The notes below the pieces were generated by a model. It had not been told where the DNA came from, ran no database searches, and worked only from the letters and a program-made list of their open reading frames with translations. A program made the translations under genes and the position numbers. Below are positions 8,004 through 16,280 of a stretch of 38,458 nt of DNA, in pieces; within the stretch, counting starts at the first letter, position 1; each line of letters begins with the position of its first letter. Source of the DNA: Planctomycetota bacterium (GTDB taxonomy: Bacteria; Planctomycetota; MHYJ01; WSZJ01; JACPWG01); the NCBI GenBank assembly GCA_016197205.1, contig JACPWG010000160.1:1-38458 (forward strand), read 5' to 3'.

Positions 8004-11000
8004 ATGGAACCAGGAGCAGACTCGGCCAACGCGGGGGCGCGGGGAGCGAGTGGGGAGCAGGCGCGCGTTCCCCTCCTCGCGCCGCCGGACGCGGCGACGG
8101 CGCCCATCAAGGACGTGGAGGTGCGACCGCCCGCAGCGCCGGCAGCGGCGCCGCCGCCGGCGACACGCACGGGCTCACCCGCGAGCGGGGGAGGCGGGCC
8201 CCCGCAGCTCGGCGCCTACGAGATCTTCGAGGAGCTTGGCCAGGGCGGCTTCGGCAGGGTCTACCGGGCGCGCCACGCGGAACTCGGCACGGAGTGCGCC
8301 GTCAAGGTGCTCATCGCCGGCGAGCACGCGCGCCCAGAGTCCATCCAGCGCTTCCGAAGGGAGGCGGAGCTCGTCGCTCGGATGGGGAAGCACCCGAACA
8401 TCGTGACAATTCACGATCTTGGCGAAGAGGGCGCGCGCACCTACTACGCGATGGAGCTCGTCCAGGGAAAGTCCCTGACCGACACCATCAGGGACAGGGC
8501 GGCGCGCGGAAGCGGCCTGACGCCGGAGGAGGCCGCCGCGCTCGTCGAAAAGGTCGCGCGCGCCCTGCACTTCGCCCACGAACATCGGGTGATCCACCGG
8601 GACCTGAAGCCGGACAACGTCGTACTGAATGCGGCAGGCGAGCCGCAGGTGCTCGACTTCGGCCTGGCGAAGGACCAGGCGGCCACGGCGGCGGTCGCGG
8701 CGGGGGCGGGGGCGGGGGCGGATCGGCGCACGGTCGCGGGCACTCCGATCGGAACGTATGCGTACATGGCGCCCGAGCAGGCGCTGGGGGACCTCGCGGC
8801 GCTCGACGCGCGCACGGACGTCTATGGCATCGGCGGGATCCTATACGAATTGCTGACCGGCATCCCGCCACACCCGGGGCATTGGCCGCAGAATGCCGAG
8901 CAGATCCTGCGCGGCGACGTCCTGCCCCCGCGGCGCGTGCAAGCGGGGATTCCGCGCGACCTGGAGACCGTCTGTCTGAAGTGCCTGGCGCCCGAACGGG
9001 AGCTGCGCTACGCGTCGGCGGCGGCAGTCGCGGACGACCTCGCGCGCTGGCGGCGTGGGGAGCCCGTGCTGGCAGGCCGCCCGAGCGTCACCTATCGGGC
9101 GTGGCGTTGGGCGTTGCGGCGGTGGCGGGTCGTCGTGCCGGCGGCCGCGGCGCTGGTCCTCGTGTCGGGCCTGTCGGTGTGGGGCTGGCGGAGCCGCCGC
9201 GCCGGCGAGGAGGCGGCGGCGCGGGCGAAGGAGAGCGCACGTCAAGCGGACGAGCAGCGTTCGAAGGCCGAGGAGCAGCGGCGTCGGATGCTGGCGAACG
9301 TGCGGGTCGCGGCGCTGAAGTTCGAGGACTCGATCATGCGCGTGCCGATGCCGGCGGAGGTGAAGCCGCTCCTGGCGGAGCAGCCGCTCGGCTTGATCGA
9401 GGACCTCGTGAAAATGGACCCCTCGTTCGGCCCGGCCTACTCGTGGCGCGGGGAGGTGAAGCGGCTGTTGGGTCGTGTGGCGGAAGCGGAGGCGGACTTC
9501 GACGAAGGGTGCCGGCTCTCGCCGGGGCATGCGGTCGTGTGGTATTTGCGGGGGATGCACCGGATCGGTCGCTACGCGCGAGCGCGTTGTCTCCCGGTCG
9601 TGGCTACCGGCACCGCCGGCGTCGGGTTCGAATCGCCGCGGGGGGAAACGCCGCGGGAGAAGGCCTTGCGGCAAGGCGGGTTGGCGGACTTGGCGCAGAT
9701 GATGGAGGCCGAGCAGAAGGACACTGAAATCGGGGCGGAGGAGGCGCGACTAGGGCGGACTTCGGTGGCGCTCTGTGCGGGACAGTACGAGAGCGCGCTC
9801 AAGGAGCTGGAGGGCATGGATTCGCCTCGTGCCCGAAGGCTGCGGGGGACGGTGCTGTACTACCTGCAGCGCTTCCACGAGGCGGTCGTGACGTTCGAGG
9901 AGCTGTTGGTCGATTGGTGCTGCGATGTGGAGGGCTGGAACTTTTCGGGCAATGCGCGCCACGCCCTGGGGGTCCTGCGGCACACGCGCGGTGTGGACCC
10001 GCAGGAGAGCTACCGCAAGGCGCTCGACGACTACGGTGCGGCGCTCGCTCACAACCCGGAGGTTGCACCGGTGTTCAACAACCGTGGGGTCGTTTACCAG
10101 AGCCTCGGCGAGGCCGAGGCGGCGCGGGGTGAGGACCCGCGCTCGAGCTACTACAAGGCGATCGAGGACTACGGAGAGGCGCTCGCGCGCAACCCGGAGT
10201 ATTCGCTGGCCCGCATCAACCGTGGAAATGCCTACCTGACACTCGGCGAGGCCGTGGCCGCGCGGGGTGCGGACCCTCGCGAGAGCTACCGCAAGGCGAT
10301 CTCGGATTATGCCGCAGGGCTCGAGCGCAGCCCGGAGTCAGCGCCGGCGTACAACAACTGCGGCCTTGCCCACCTGAGGCTCGGGGAGGCCGCGGCGGCG
10401 CGGGGTGCGGACCCGTGCGAGAGCTACCGTAGGGCGGTCGAGGCTTGCAGCTCGGCCCTTGGACTCAAACCGCGATATGCGGAGGCCTACAACCACCGCG
10501 GCAATACCTACCGGAGCCTTGGGGAGGCCGAGGCGGCGCGAGGCGCGGACCCGCGGGTGAGCTACCGAATGGCGATCGACGACTACGGCGCCGCGCTCGC
10601 CTGCAGCCCCGAGTTCGCGGAGGCCTACAACAACCGCGGCAATACCTACCGGAGCCTCGGTGAGGCCGAGGCGGCCAGAGGTGCGGACCCGCGGGAGAAC
10701 TATCGCAAGGCGATCGAGGACTACGGCGCCGCGCTCGCGCGGAATCCGCAGTACGCGGTCGCCTACGCCAACCGCGGCGTTGCCTACACGAGCCTCGGCA
10801 AGGCCGAGGCGGCACGGGGCGGGGACCCGCGCGGGAGCTACAACATGGCGATCCAAAATTTCGGCGAGGCGCTCGCGCGCAACTCGGCGTTGGCGCTGGC
10901 CCACTACAATCGCGGCAACGCGTACCTGGGCCTCGGCGAGGCCGAGGCGGCTCGGGGTGCGGATCCGCGCGAGAGCTATCGAAAGGCGGTCGAGAGCTTC

Positions 11001-11912
11001 GGCGAGGCGCTCACGCGCAACCCCGAGTTCGCGGAGTCCTACTACAACCGTGGCAATGCGTACCGAAACCTCGGCGAGGCCGAGGGCGCGCGGGGTGCGG
11101 ACCCGCTGGAGAGCTACCACAAGGCGCTCGAGGACTACGGCGGGGCGCTCGCGCGCAACCCGGAGCACGCGGAGGCCTACAACACCCGCGGCATTGTCTA
11201 CGGAAGCCTCGGCAAAGCCGAGGCTGGGCGAGGCCAGCCCCCTGAAAGCTACCTGCGTGCCGAGGCGGACTATCGGGCCGCCATCCAACACCACCATTCC
11301 ACGGCCTACCTCAACCTCGGGCTCCTCTACCGCACGATGGGCCGCTTCGACGATGCCGTCGCGGCGTTCGAGAGCGGGGCGAAGGCGGTCCCCGGCCAGG
11401 CCGACTGGGCGCGTTCCGCGATCGCCGAAACCCGCCGCCTGCAGCAACCCGCCGCGGCACCCGCCCCAGCCCCCGAGTGGGCGCGCGAATTTTCCACAGG
11501 CGAGAGCGCCGTCCAGACCGGCGACTATCCTTCGGCGCGGATCCACTACGAGGCCGGCCTGGCCGCGCTGGACCACACCCTGGGCGGCCTGCCCGCCGCC
11601 GATCGTGCCGCCCGACTCGCCGACGCCGCCCTACGCGCCGCGCTCATGAACGCCCACTACAACCTCGCCTGCATCCTCGCCCTTGCCGCCACCGGCCGCG
11701 ACCGCGCCGACGCCCCCGCGCCCGCCCAGGCCCCGGCCGCTGCGGAAGCCGCCTGCCTCCGCGACAACGCCTTCGACCACCTCCGCCGCGCAATCGAGTT
11801 CGGGTACGCCGACGCCGCTCATCTCGCTGCCGATTCCGACCTCGCGACGCTCCACGACGACACGCGCTGGGCCGAATTGCTCAGGTTCCCCGGCCGGCCC
11901 CCTGAGAAGTAG
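8004..11912 (+). CDS. Membrane Ser/Thr protein kinase with tandem 46-residue TPR-variant array
   Basis: 1302 residues from the ATG at 8004, chosen because AGAGGG lies 8 nt upstream; an in-frame GTG at 7995 overlaps that site. After a Pro/Ala linker the kinase covers about 70-350: loop GQGGFG (79-84), Lys101, HRDLKPDN (198-205), DFG (218-220) and APE (256-258). A Gly/Ala-rich insert sits in the activation segment (about 228-240). One membrane helix lies at about 375-396 and a charged coiled stretch at about 400-435. From residue 684 there are nine nearly identical 46-residue repeats (see 10053-11291). The C-terminal domain ends with a TPR-like motif NAHYNLACILALA and a DNAFDHLRRAIEFG segment seen in other planctomycete kinase/TPR proteins. 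Probably a receptor-like kinase; ligand unknown. Confidence 0.9.
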   Translation: MEPGADSANAGARGASGEQARVPLLAPPDAATAPIKDVEVRPPAAPAAAPPPATRTGSPASGGGGPPQLGAYEIFEELGQGGFGRVYRARHAELGTECAVKVLIAGEHARPESIQRFRREAELVARMGKHPNIVTIHDLGEEGARTYYAMELVQGKSLTDTIRDRAARGSGLTPEEAAALVEKVARALHFAHEHRVIHRDLKPDNVVLNAAGEPQVLDFGLAKDQAATAAVAAGAGAGADRRTVAGTPIGTYAYMAPEQALGDLAALDARTDVYGIGGILYELLTGIPPHPGHWPQNAEQILRGDVLPPRRVQAGIPRDLETVCLKCLAPERELRYASAAAVADDLARWRRGEPVLAGRPSVTYRAWRWALRRWRVVVPAAAALVLVSGLSVWGWRSRRAGEEAAARAKESARQADEQRSKAEEQRRRMLANVRVAALKFEDSIMRVPMPAEVKPLLAEQPLGLIEDLVKMDPSFGPAYSWRGEVKRLLGRVAEAEADFDEGCRLSPGHAVVWYLRGMHRIGRYARARCLPVVATGTAGVGFESPRGETPREKALRQGGLADLAQMMEAEQKDTEIGAEEARLGRTSVALCAGQYESALKELEGMDSPRARRLRGTVLYYLQRFHEAVVTFEELLVDWCCDVEGWNFSGNARHALGVLRHTRGVDPQESYRKALDDYGAALAHNPEVAPVFNNRGVVYQSLGEAEAARGEDPRSSYYKAIEDYGEALARNPEYSLARINRGNAYLTLGEAVAARGADPRESYRKAISDYAAGLERSPESAPAYNNCGLAHLRLGEAAAARGADPCESYRRAVEACSSALGLKPRYAEAYNHRGNTYRSLGEAEAARGADPRVSYRMAIDDYGAALACSPEFAEAYNNRGNTYRSLGEAEAARGADPRENYRKAIEDYGAALARNPQYAVAYANRGVAYTSLGKAEAARGGDPRGSYNMAIQNFGEALARNSALALAHYNRGNAYLGLGEAEAARGADPRESYRKAVESFGEALTRNPEFAESYYNRGNAYRNLGEAEGARGADPLESYHKALEDYGGALARNPEHAEAYNTRGIVYGSLGKAEAGRGQPPESYLRAEADYRAAIQHHHSTAYLNLGLLYRTMGRFDDAVAAFESGAKAVPGQADWARSAIAETRRLQQPAAAPAPAPEWAREFSTGESAVQTGDYPSARIHYEAGLAALDHTLGGLPAADRAARLADAALRAALMNAHYNLACILALAATGRDRADAPAPAQAPAAAEAACLRDNAFDHLRRAIEFGYADAAHLAADSDLATLHDDTRWAELLRFPGRPPEK
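10053..11291 (+). repeat. Nine tandem 138-bp coding repeats (46-residue TPR variants)
   Basis: Units start at 10053, 10191, 10329, 10467, 10605, 10743, 10881, 11019 and 11157, exactly 138 bp apart; the last is one codon shorter. A half unit precedes them. Each encodes a TPR helix pair (NPEFAEAYNNRG, then YRKAIEDYGAALAR) separated by about 12 extra residues around an invariant ARGADPRESY-like segment, where a canonical 34-residue TPR has a short turn. High DNA identity between units suggests recent expansion by recombination or slippage. Confidence 0.85.
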
Positions 11913-12023
11913 CTCCGCGAGCCCGCCCTTCCCAGGTTCTCCTCGTTTCGCGCCGCCGCGGCGGGCTATAACTCCGTCTCCGCCAGACAAGTTTCGAGTT
12001 CCACTACCGGGGTAATGTGCACC

Positions 12024-12254
12024 ATGCCCATCGCTCATTCGAGGGTCACGGCGCAGGGCCAGATTTCCATCCCGGCAGAGGTGCGTCGACGACTGGGAGT
12101 CGGACCGGGCTCAATTCTGGAATGGAACGAAGAGGGCGAGCGAATCGTAGTGCGGCGATCCGCTTGCTATCGCTCCGAGGACATTCATCGAGCCTTGTTC
12201 ACTCAAAAGGAGGGGATCCGGCGACGAGTGCGGGAGCGACCTGCGCGCAATTGA
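12024..12254 (+). CDS. AbrB/MazE-fold antitoxin-like DNA-binding protein
   Basis: 76 residues of the SpoVT-AbrB swapped-hairpin family, with the diagnostic VTAQGQISIPAEVRRRLGV and a GSILEWNEEGERIVV strand pair. Such proteins are usually antitoxins of VapBC-type modules and repress their own promoter as dimers. The ATG at 12024 starts just before the conserved domain; the ATG at 12015 sits only 2 nt after the GGGG that could serve as ribosome-binding site. The partner toxin expected directly downstream is reduced to a remnant (12241-12339), so this is an orphan antitoxin. A weak TATAAC at 11967-11972 could be its -10, but no good -35 accompanies it. Confidence 0.8.
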   Translation: MPIAHSRVTAQGQISIPAEVRRRLGVGPGSILEWNEEGERIVVRRSACYRSEDIHRALFTQKEGIRRRVRERPARN

Positions 12255-12339
12255 CACGAAGGTCCTGGTGCGATTCGATACCCGCGCGTCGGCGATGCGA
12301 ACGGGGACGCGACGGCGAAGTCGGTGCAACCGTCGGGCA
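12241..12339 (+). pseudogene. Remnant of a VapC-like PIN-domain toxin
   Basis: Overlapping the antitoxin stop, one frame encodes RAIDTKVLVRF, the typical first strand of a PIN domain including its first catalytic Asp. A CTG stands where the ATG would be expected. After about 12 codons the sequence makes sense only in the next frame (RYPRVGDANGDATAKSV, resembling the PIN region after strand 1). It is then cut off by the inverted hairpin pair starting at 12346. Start loss, frameshift and truncation together mark a dead toxin. The match is short, so the family assignment is moderate. Confidence 0.5.
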
Positions 12340-12345
12340 GTCGCA

Positions 12346-12467
12346 CCGCCTGAAGGCGGAACTACGAACGGGGTCGCAGTACTTCGCGCACGCTGCCCTG
12401 CGATGGTCGATTTCCAAGGCCGGCGCGGAAAGGCCAGGGCGCTGTTTGTAGTTCCGCCTTCAGGCGG
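12346..12467. repeat. Pair of inverted CCGCCT/AGGCGG hairpins
   Basis: CCGCCTGAAGGCGG at 12346-12359 followed by AACTAC, and the mirror arrangement GTAGTT then CCGCCTTCAGGCGG at 12454-12467, form a roughly 120-bp inverted unit. Two outward-facing hairpins around unrelated DNA is the same plan as the MITE-like elements. It ends the VapC remnant and fills most of the spacer before the convergent amylase gene. Confidence 0.6.
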
Positions 12468-12540
12468 ACCGTGACGCGACTGGTGATCGCCTGCGAGCGG
12501 GTGTCCCTGACCTGGCTGCGCCGGTCCAGCCCCGCCCCCC

Positions 12541-14025
12541 CTACCGCCTCCCCCGATCCAGCCCGTTCAGGATGCCCGGCCCGCCCGTCGCCCCGCCGGT
12601 CCCGCCTGCACCCGGGGCCCCCGCCTTCGGATCGATGAGCGGCGTGTCCGGCCCGTAGACCGCGTACCCGCGCGGCGGCGCCCACAGCTCCACGCGTCCG
12701 TCGTCGGCGACGTGCTTGGTCTGCGCCTGCCCCGTCAGGTCCTTCAGGTCCTTCCCGGGCCACTTCGTCGTCACCCACGCGCCCTTCCACGCCGACGGGT
12801 TGTCGTTCAGCACCAGGACGCAGCCCGGCAGCTTGCCCGCGCCGTTTCGCTGGGCGATGAAGAGGTCGCCGTCGCTGTACAGGTCGGTCGTGTTGCCGCC
12901 GCAGAGCCGCTTCCGGATCGCCATCAGCGTGTCGATCTGCGGTTTCATGCCGTACACCTCGTAGTCCTTCAGGAAGACGCACGGGTAGCCCTCCATCGTC
13001 AGGATGAAGGCGTAGGCCATCAGCTTGTCGCGCATGATCGGGTCGGAGCGGTCCGTGTCGTGGTTGTCGCAGAAGGTGACCGCACGGAAGGCGTTCTTCG
13101 CGACGTACCCGGCCGCGTGCAGGCGCCTCATGTCAAAGCCGCCGCCGCCGTCGTTGCACATCTCCTTCAGGACGTAGAAGAGGTTGAAGTCGAAGACGCT
13201 GCTCCGCCCGCCCGTCTCGCCGACGAACCAGTCGAGCGTGCCGAGGTTCGAGTCCCACATCTCACTGACGCAGAAGCGCCCGCTCATGCGCCCATACGCC
13301 AGCCAATCGCGAATGAAGCCCGGGTCGACGCCCTTCACGAAGTCGAGGCGGTAGCCGTCGTAGCCGACCTTCGACGTGAGCCAATCCCCCCATTTCTTCA
13401 GGCCGTCGGCGCAGGGGCCGTAGGCCTGGCAGAGGTCCTCGCCGAAGGGCTTGTCGTGGTAGGGGCCGTTGTTGTCGCGGTGGACCTCGTTCGGATGGAA
13501 GAAGCGCCAGTCCTTCTCGAACTGGTGGTGCGGAAAGACGTACTTCGTCCACGTCTTCCCGCCCGTGATCGGGTTATCCTCCAGCTCGCCCCCCATCACA
13601 TGATTGAGGACGATGTCGGCGTAGGCCTTCATGCCGTTTTTGTGCAGCGCCTGCACCAGCGCACGCAGCTTCCCGAGGGTTCCGAACCGGGTCGCAACGG
13701 TGCCCTTCTGGTTGTAATTGCCGAGGTCATAATAGTCGTATACGTCGTAACCCATGGAGTCCTTGCCGGCCGCGCCCTTCGACGCGGGCGGGAGCCAGAT
13801 GGCGGAGAAGCCCGCCTGTTTGAAGGCGGGCGCCTTCTGGCGCAGGTTGTCGTACCAGACCCCATTTCCCGGGCAGTCCCACCAGAAGCCCTGGAGCATG
13901 ATGTCGTCGTCGGCCCGGAGGCCCGCAGCCGGGAGCACGAAGACCAGCAGCGTCGCGACGAGCATCGCGCGCGGGAGTGCGGGGCGGCGGCCGGCCGGCG
14001 GCTTGGACGGGCTGGCGAGGGACAT
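12541..14025 (-). CDS. Secreted alpha-amylase, glycoside hydrolase family 13
   Basis: 494 residues from the ATG at 14025, which has TAGGAG 8 nt upstream; the longer frame from 14118 lacks that support. Residues 1-38 are a signal peptide (basic start, hydrophobic 20-36, likely cleavage after LRA). The (beta/alpha)8 barrel carries all four GH13 regions: DIVLNH (137-142), GYRLDF with nucleophile Asp228, general acid Glu255 in VSEMWD, and transition-state Asp323 in NHD (321-323). It should hydrolyse internal alpha-1,4 bonds of starch or glycogen outside the cytoplasm. The best family resemblance is to bacterial liquefying or plant-like amylases; subfamily not decided. The C-terminal 25 residues are Gly/Ala-rich. 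It is a single-gene unit with a hairpin repeat upstream (14200). Confidence 0.93.
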   Translation of the reverse strand: MSLASPSKPPAGRRPALPRAMLVATLLVFVLPAAGLRADDDIMLQGFWWDCPGNGVWYDNLRQKAPAFKQAGFSAIWLPPASKGAAGKDSMGYDVYDYYDLGNYNQKGTVATRFGTLGKLRALVQALHKNGMKAYADIVLNHVMGGELEDNPITGGKTWTKYVFPHHQFEKDWRFFHPNEVHRDNNGPYHDKPFGEDLCQAYGPCADGLKKWGDWLTSKVGYDGYRLDFVKGVDPGFIRDWLAYGRMSGRFCVSEMWDSNLGTLDWFVGETGGRSSVFDFNLFYVLKEMCNDGGGGFDMRRLHAAGYVAKNAFRAVTFCDNHDTDRSDPIMRDKLMAYAFILTMEGYPCVFLKDYEVYGMKPQIDTLMAIRKRLCGGNTTDLYSDGDLFIAQRNGAGKLPGCVLVLNDNPSAWKGAWVTTKWPGKDLKDLTGQAQTKHVADDGRVELWAPPRGYAVYGPDTPLIDPKAGAPGAGGTGGATGGPGILNGLDRGRR

Positions 14026-14199
14026 GGGATTGGCTCCTAGCAAGGACCCGGACCCTACCTCTCGTTCGTTGGCGGCAAGAGCATGATACCCGAGAGCGCA
14101 CGGGACGCAAGCAATCATTCAAGGCCCGGGGCCGCCTGGACGAACTACGGACGCGCGGGGCCCCGCAGCTACGGCGCAGTGGAAGCCGTGGTCCCGCTC

Positions 14200-14254
14200 G
14201 CGCGGGCCGGAGGCCCGCGCCCCCAGGGATTGTGACTGGACTTCGTCAACGGGG
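14200..14254. repeat. 55-bp palindromic repeat, copy 1
   Basis: A hairpin with 9-bp stem GCGCGGGCC and GGA loop (14200-14220) is followed by a conserved tail (CCCCAGG, an ATTGTG-like core, CGTCAACGGGG). The same unit occurs at 17825 and 35438. It lies in the 265-bp spacer between the amylase and selenoprotein genes. No other feature is seen in that spacer. Confidence 0.65.
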
Positions 14255-14290
14255 CCCCAGCTCGCAGCAAGACGGCGATCCAGAGCCCGG

Positions 14291-16246
14291 CTACCGGAGG
14301 AACCGCGCAGCCCGACGGAGAAACAGCAAGGCGAAGCAGGTGTTGGGGACCGGCGTGCCCGCGCCGTCGTCCCAGCTTCCCTCCTCGCGCTGCGTCGCAA
14401 GCAGCCACGCCGCGCCCTCGGGATACCACGAGTGACCCGCGAACTCGTCCGCGCCCAGCAGGTTCCCGGCGCGCTCCAGGGCAAAAAGGTGGTAGAGCAC
14501 GCGCCCCTCCTGGTAGGCGCTCCCGCGGTTCTCGTTCACGGCGAAGTTGGCGCGAAGCCAGTCCAGCGCGCGCGCGACCGCCGGCTCGGGGGCGGTCGGG
14601 GCGGCTGTGGACGGAGCCCCTCCCGCGGGCGCGCCGCAGAGCAAGAGCGAAGAAAGCCCGCTCTCGGTCATGCTCGCATAGCTCGACTTCTCCCGATCCG
14701 ATCGATACCCCCAGCCGCCGTCCGCGTTTTGCGAGCCCCGCCACCACGCGCCGGCCCGGTCGAAGACCGCCTGCGGGACGGCCACGCCGGCCTTCCGGCA
14801 GGCTGCGAGTCCGAGTAGGGCGAATGCCGTGTTCGAGTTGTCGCCCAGGAGGGGAGCGGCGGCACCGGCCGCGGGGCCGTAGGTCCACTGCCCGTTCGCG
14901 AGCTGCGACTCGACCAGGAACCGCGCGCAGGCCTCGAGCGCTTCACGCCGGCCCTCCCCCCCGCCCAGGCGCGCCAGCGCGAGCGCACGCAGGGACGCCT
15001 GGTAAATGCCCGCGAGCTTCCGTTGAAGCACGACCCGAAGCAGCCCGTCGACGTACGGGTCGCTCGCGTCGAGGCCCGACGAAGCGCACGTAAAGAGCAC
15101 CAGGTCCTCGGGACCCATGCCCCCCGCCATCTCCTTCCAGCGCTGGGCTTCCGCCGCCCGCAGGAAGGCGACCCCACGCGCGACCGCCGCATCGACCGCG
15201 GCGGGAGTCGGTTCGGCCGGCGGGACGGTCGTGGCCGGGCCCCCTGCCGCGCCCACCCCGGACCCCGCGCCCGCCGGCGGCCGCGCGGGCGCCCCGCCCG
15301 GGGTTCCGCCCGCGAGCACGCTCTTCATCCGCGCGACGAGCTTCGCGGGGCTGCTGAACCCGAGCAGCTTGGCGACTTCCTTGCCGTCGGGCTCCAGCAG
15401 CCGGACGTCGGGCAAGGGTTCGACCTTGTACAGCCCGACGAGGTCGGGGCGCCGGTCGAAGGCCACGCGAATGCAGACGAACCCCGCCGCCGCCTCCCGC
15501 ACCGAGTCTTCCGGATACGTCACGGTATCCATCTGGACGCAGTTCCCTCACCAGTCCGCGTAAAAGTCGAGCAGGATCGGCAGCCGCCGTTCGCGGGCCT
15601 GCCGCATGCCCGCCTCGAACTCCACCCAGGCGAGCGTAGGGTGTTTACCTGAGGGGGCGGCCGACGCCGCGGCGGCGCCCGCGGCCGGCGCGACGCCGGT
15701 CAAAACGGCCAGCACTTTGTCCACGGCAGGACGGTCGGACGGGTTCTTCCCATGGTGCTCGAAGAGAACCTTTCCATCCTTGTCGAGCACGACCGTTGCC
15801 GGCCGGCTTACGGGGAAGGTCGCATTCGGGGACTCGTCCACCGGCACGTTGAACGCCCGGCACGCCGCGAAGTCCGGGTCCGCCACCACCGGGAACGGCA
15901 CGGAGAAGTCCGGCTCCGGATGCGCCTCGTCCAGTTCGCCCACCTTCCTCAGATAGCCCGCCGCGTTCGCGGGCCCGGGCAGCACCAGGAGCACCTCGGC
16001 GCCGGCGGCGCGGAACTTTTCGTAGTTCGCGCGGTAGTCGTGGGTCTGGCGCCCGCAGTGGAAGCAGGCGAACTCCCCGGCAGAGCCCCGCATGAAGAGG
16101 AGAACGACCGCTTGCTTGCCACGATAGTCGGAGAGCTTCAGCGTCCCGCCACCCGGACGCGCGAATTCGACGTCCTGAGCAAGCGCGGAGACGGCGCCCG
16201 CGGCCAGGAGTGCAAGCGCCGCCGTCCGGCTTCGGCCTCGATTCAT
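14291..16246 (-). CDS. Putative selenoprotein: peroxiredoxin-like, Sec-thioredoxin and terpene-cyclase-like toroid fusion
   Basis: 651 residues if the TGA at 15548-15550 is decoded as selenocysteine (Sec233). The ATG at 16246 has GGAGGG 8 nt upstream. Residues 1-23 are a signal peptide (ending ALAQ). About 24-195 form an AhpC/TSA-like domain with CFHC in the active region. About 205-310 form a DsbD-gamma-like thioredoxin domain whose motif reads DFYADW-U-G-N-C, Cys236 being the resolving cysteine; RLLEPDGKEV and the cis-Pro region (EPLPD) follow in frame after the TGA. About 345-651 form an alpha/alpha toroid with QW-like repeats (SQLANGQWTYG, SQNADGGWGY, TQREEGSWDDG) but no DXDD motif, so terpene cyclisation is not implied. 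It lies 34 bp downstream of chrA. Alternative reading: a nonsense mutation or base error replacing TGC or TGT. Read naively, it becomes two separate ORFs. Confidence 0.72.
15506..15538 (-). promoter_or_regulatory. Candidate bacterial SECIS hairpin
   Basis: In the mRNA, 23 nt after the UGA, a perfect 6-bp stem GGAUAC/GUAUCC (15525-15530 and 15513-15518) closes a 6-nt loop CGUGAC (15519-15524). A lower stem can form from UCC and GGA with an AGAU bulge on the 5' side. Known bacterial SECIS elements lie directly 3' of the UGA, have their apical loop about 16-37 nt away, and carry a G among the first two loop bases; here the second loop base is G, followed by U. The element is entirely inside the coding sequence, as expected. 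No folding programme was run. Confidence 0.6.
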
Positions 16247-16280
16247 GGTCCGGACCCTCCGAGCGAAGAGCTCCTCGCGG

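Noticed and set aside
11967..11972. TATAAC as a -10 for the AbrB gene
   Set aside because: No acceptable -35 lies 16-18 bp upstream, so it was not listed as a promoter.
14291..15532. Independent gene starting at the ATG at 15532
   Set aside because: The ATG has no ribosome-binding site, the protein would start in the middle of a thioredoxin domain, and the frame is continuous with the upstream ORF except for one TGA at the active-site position.
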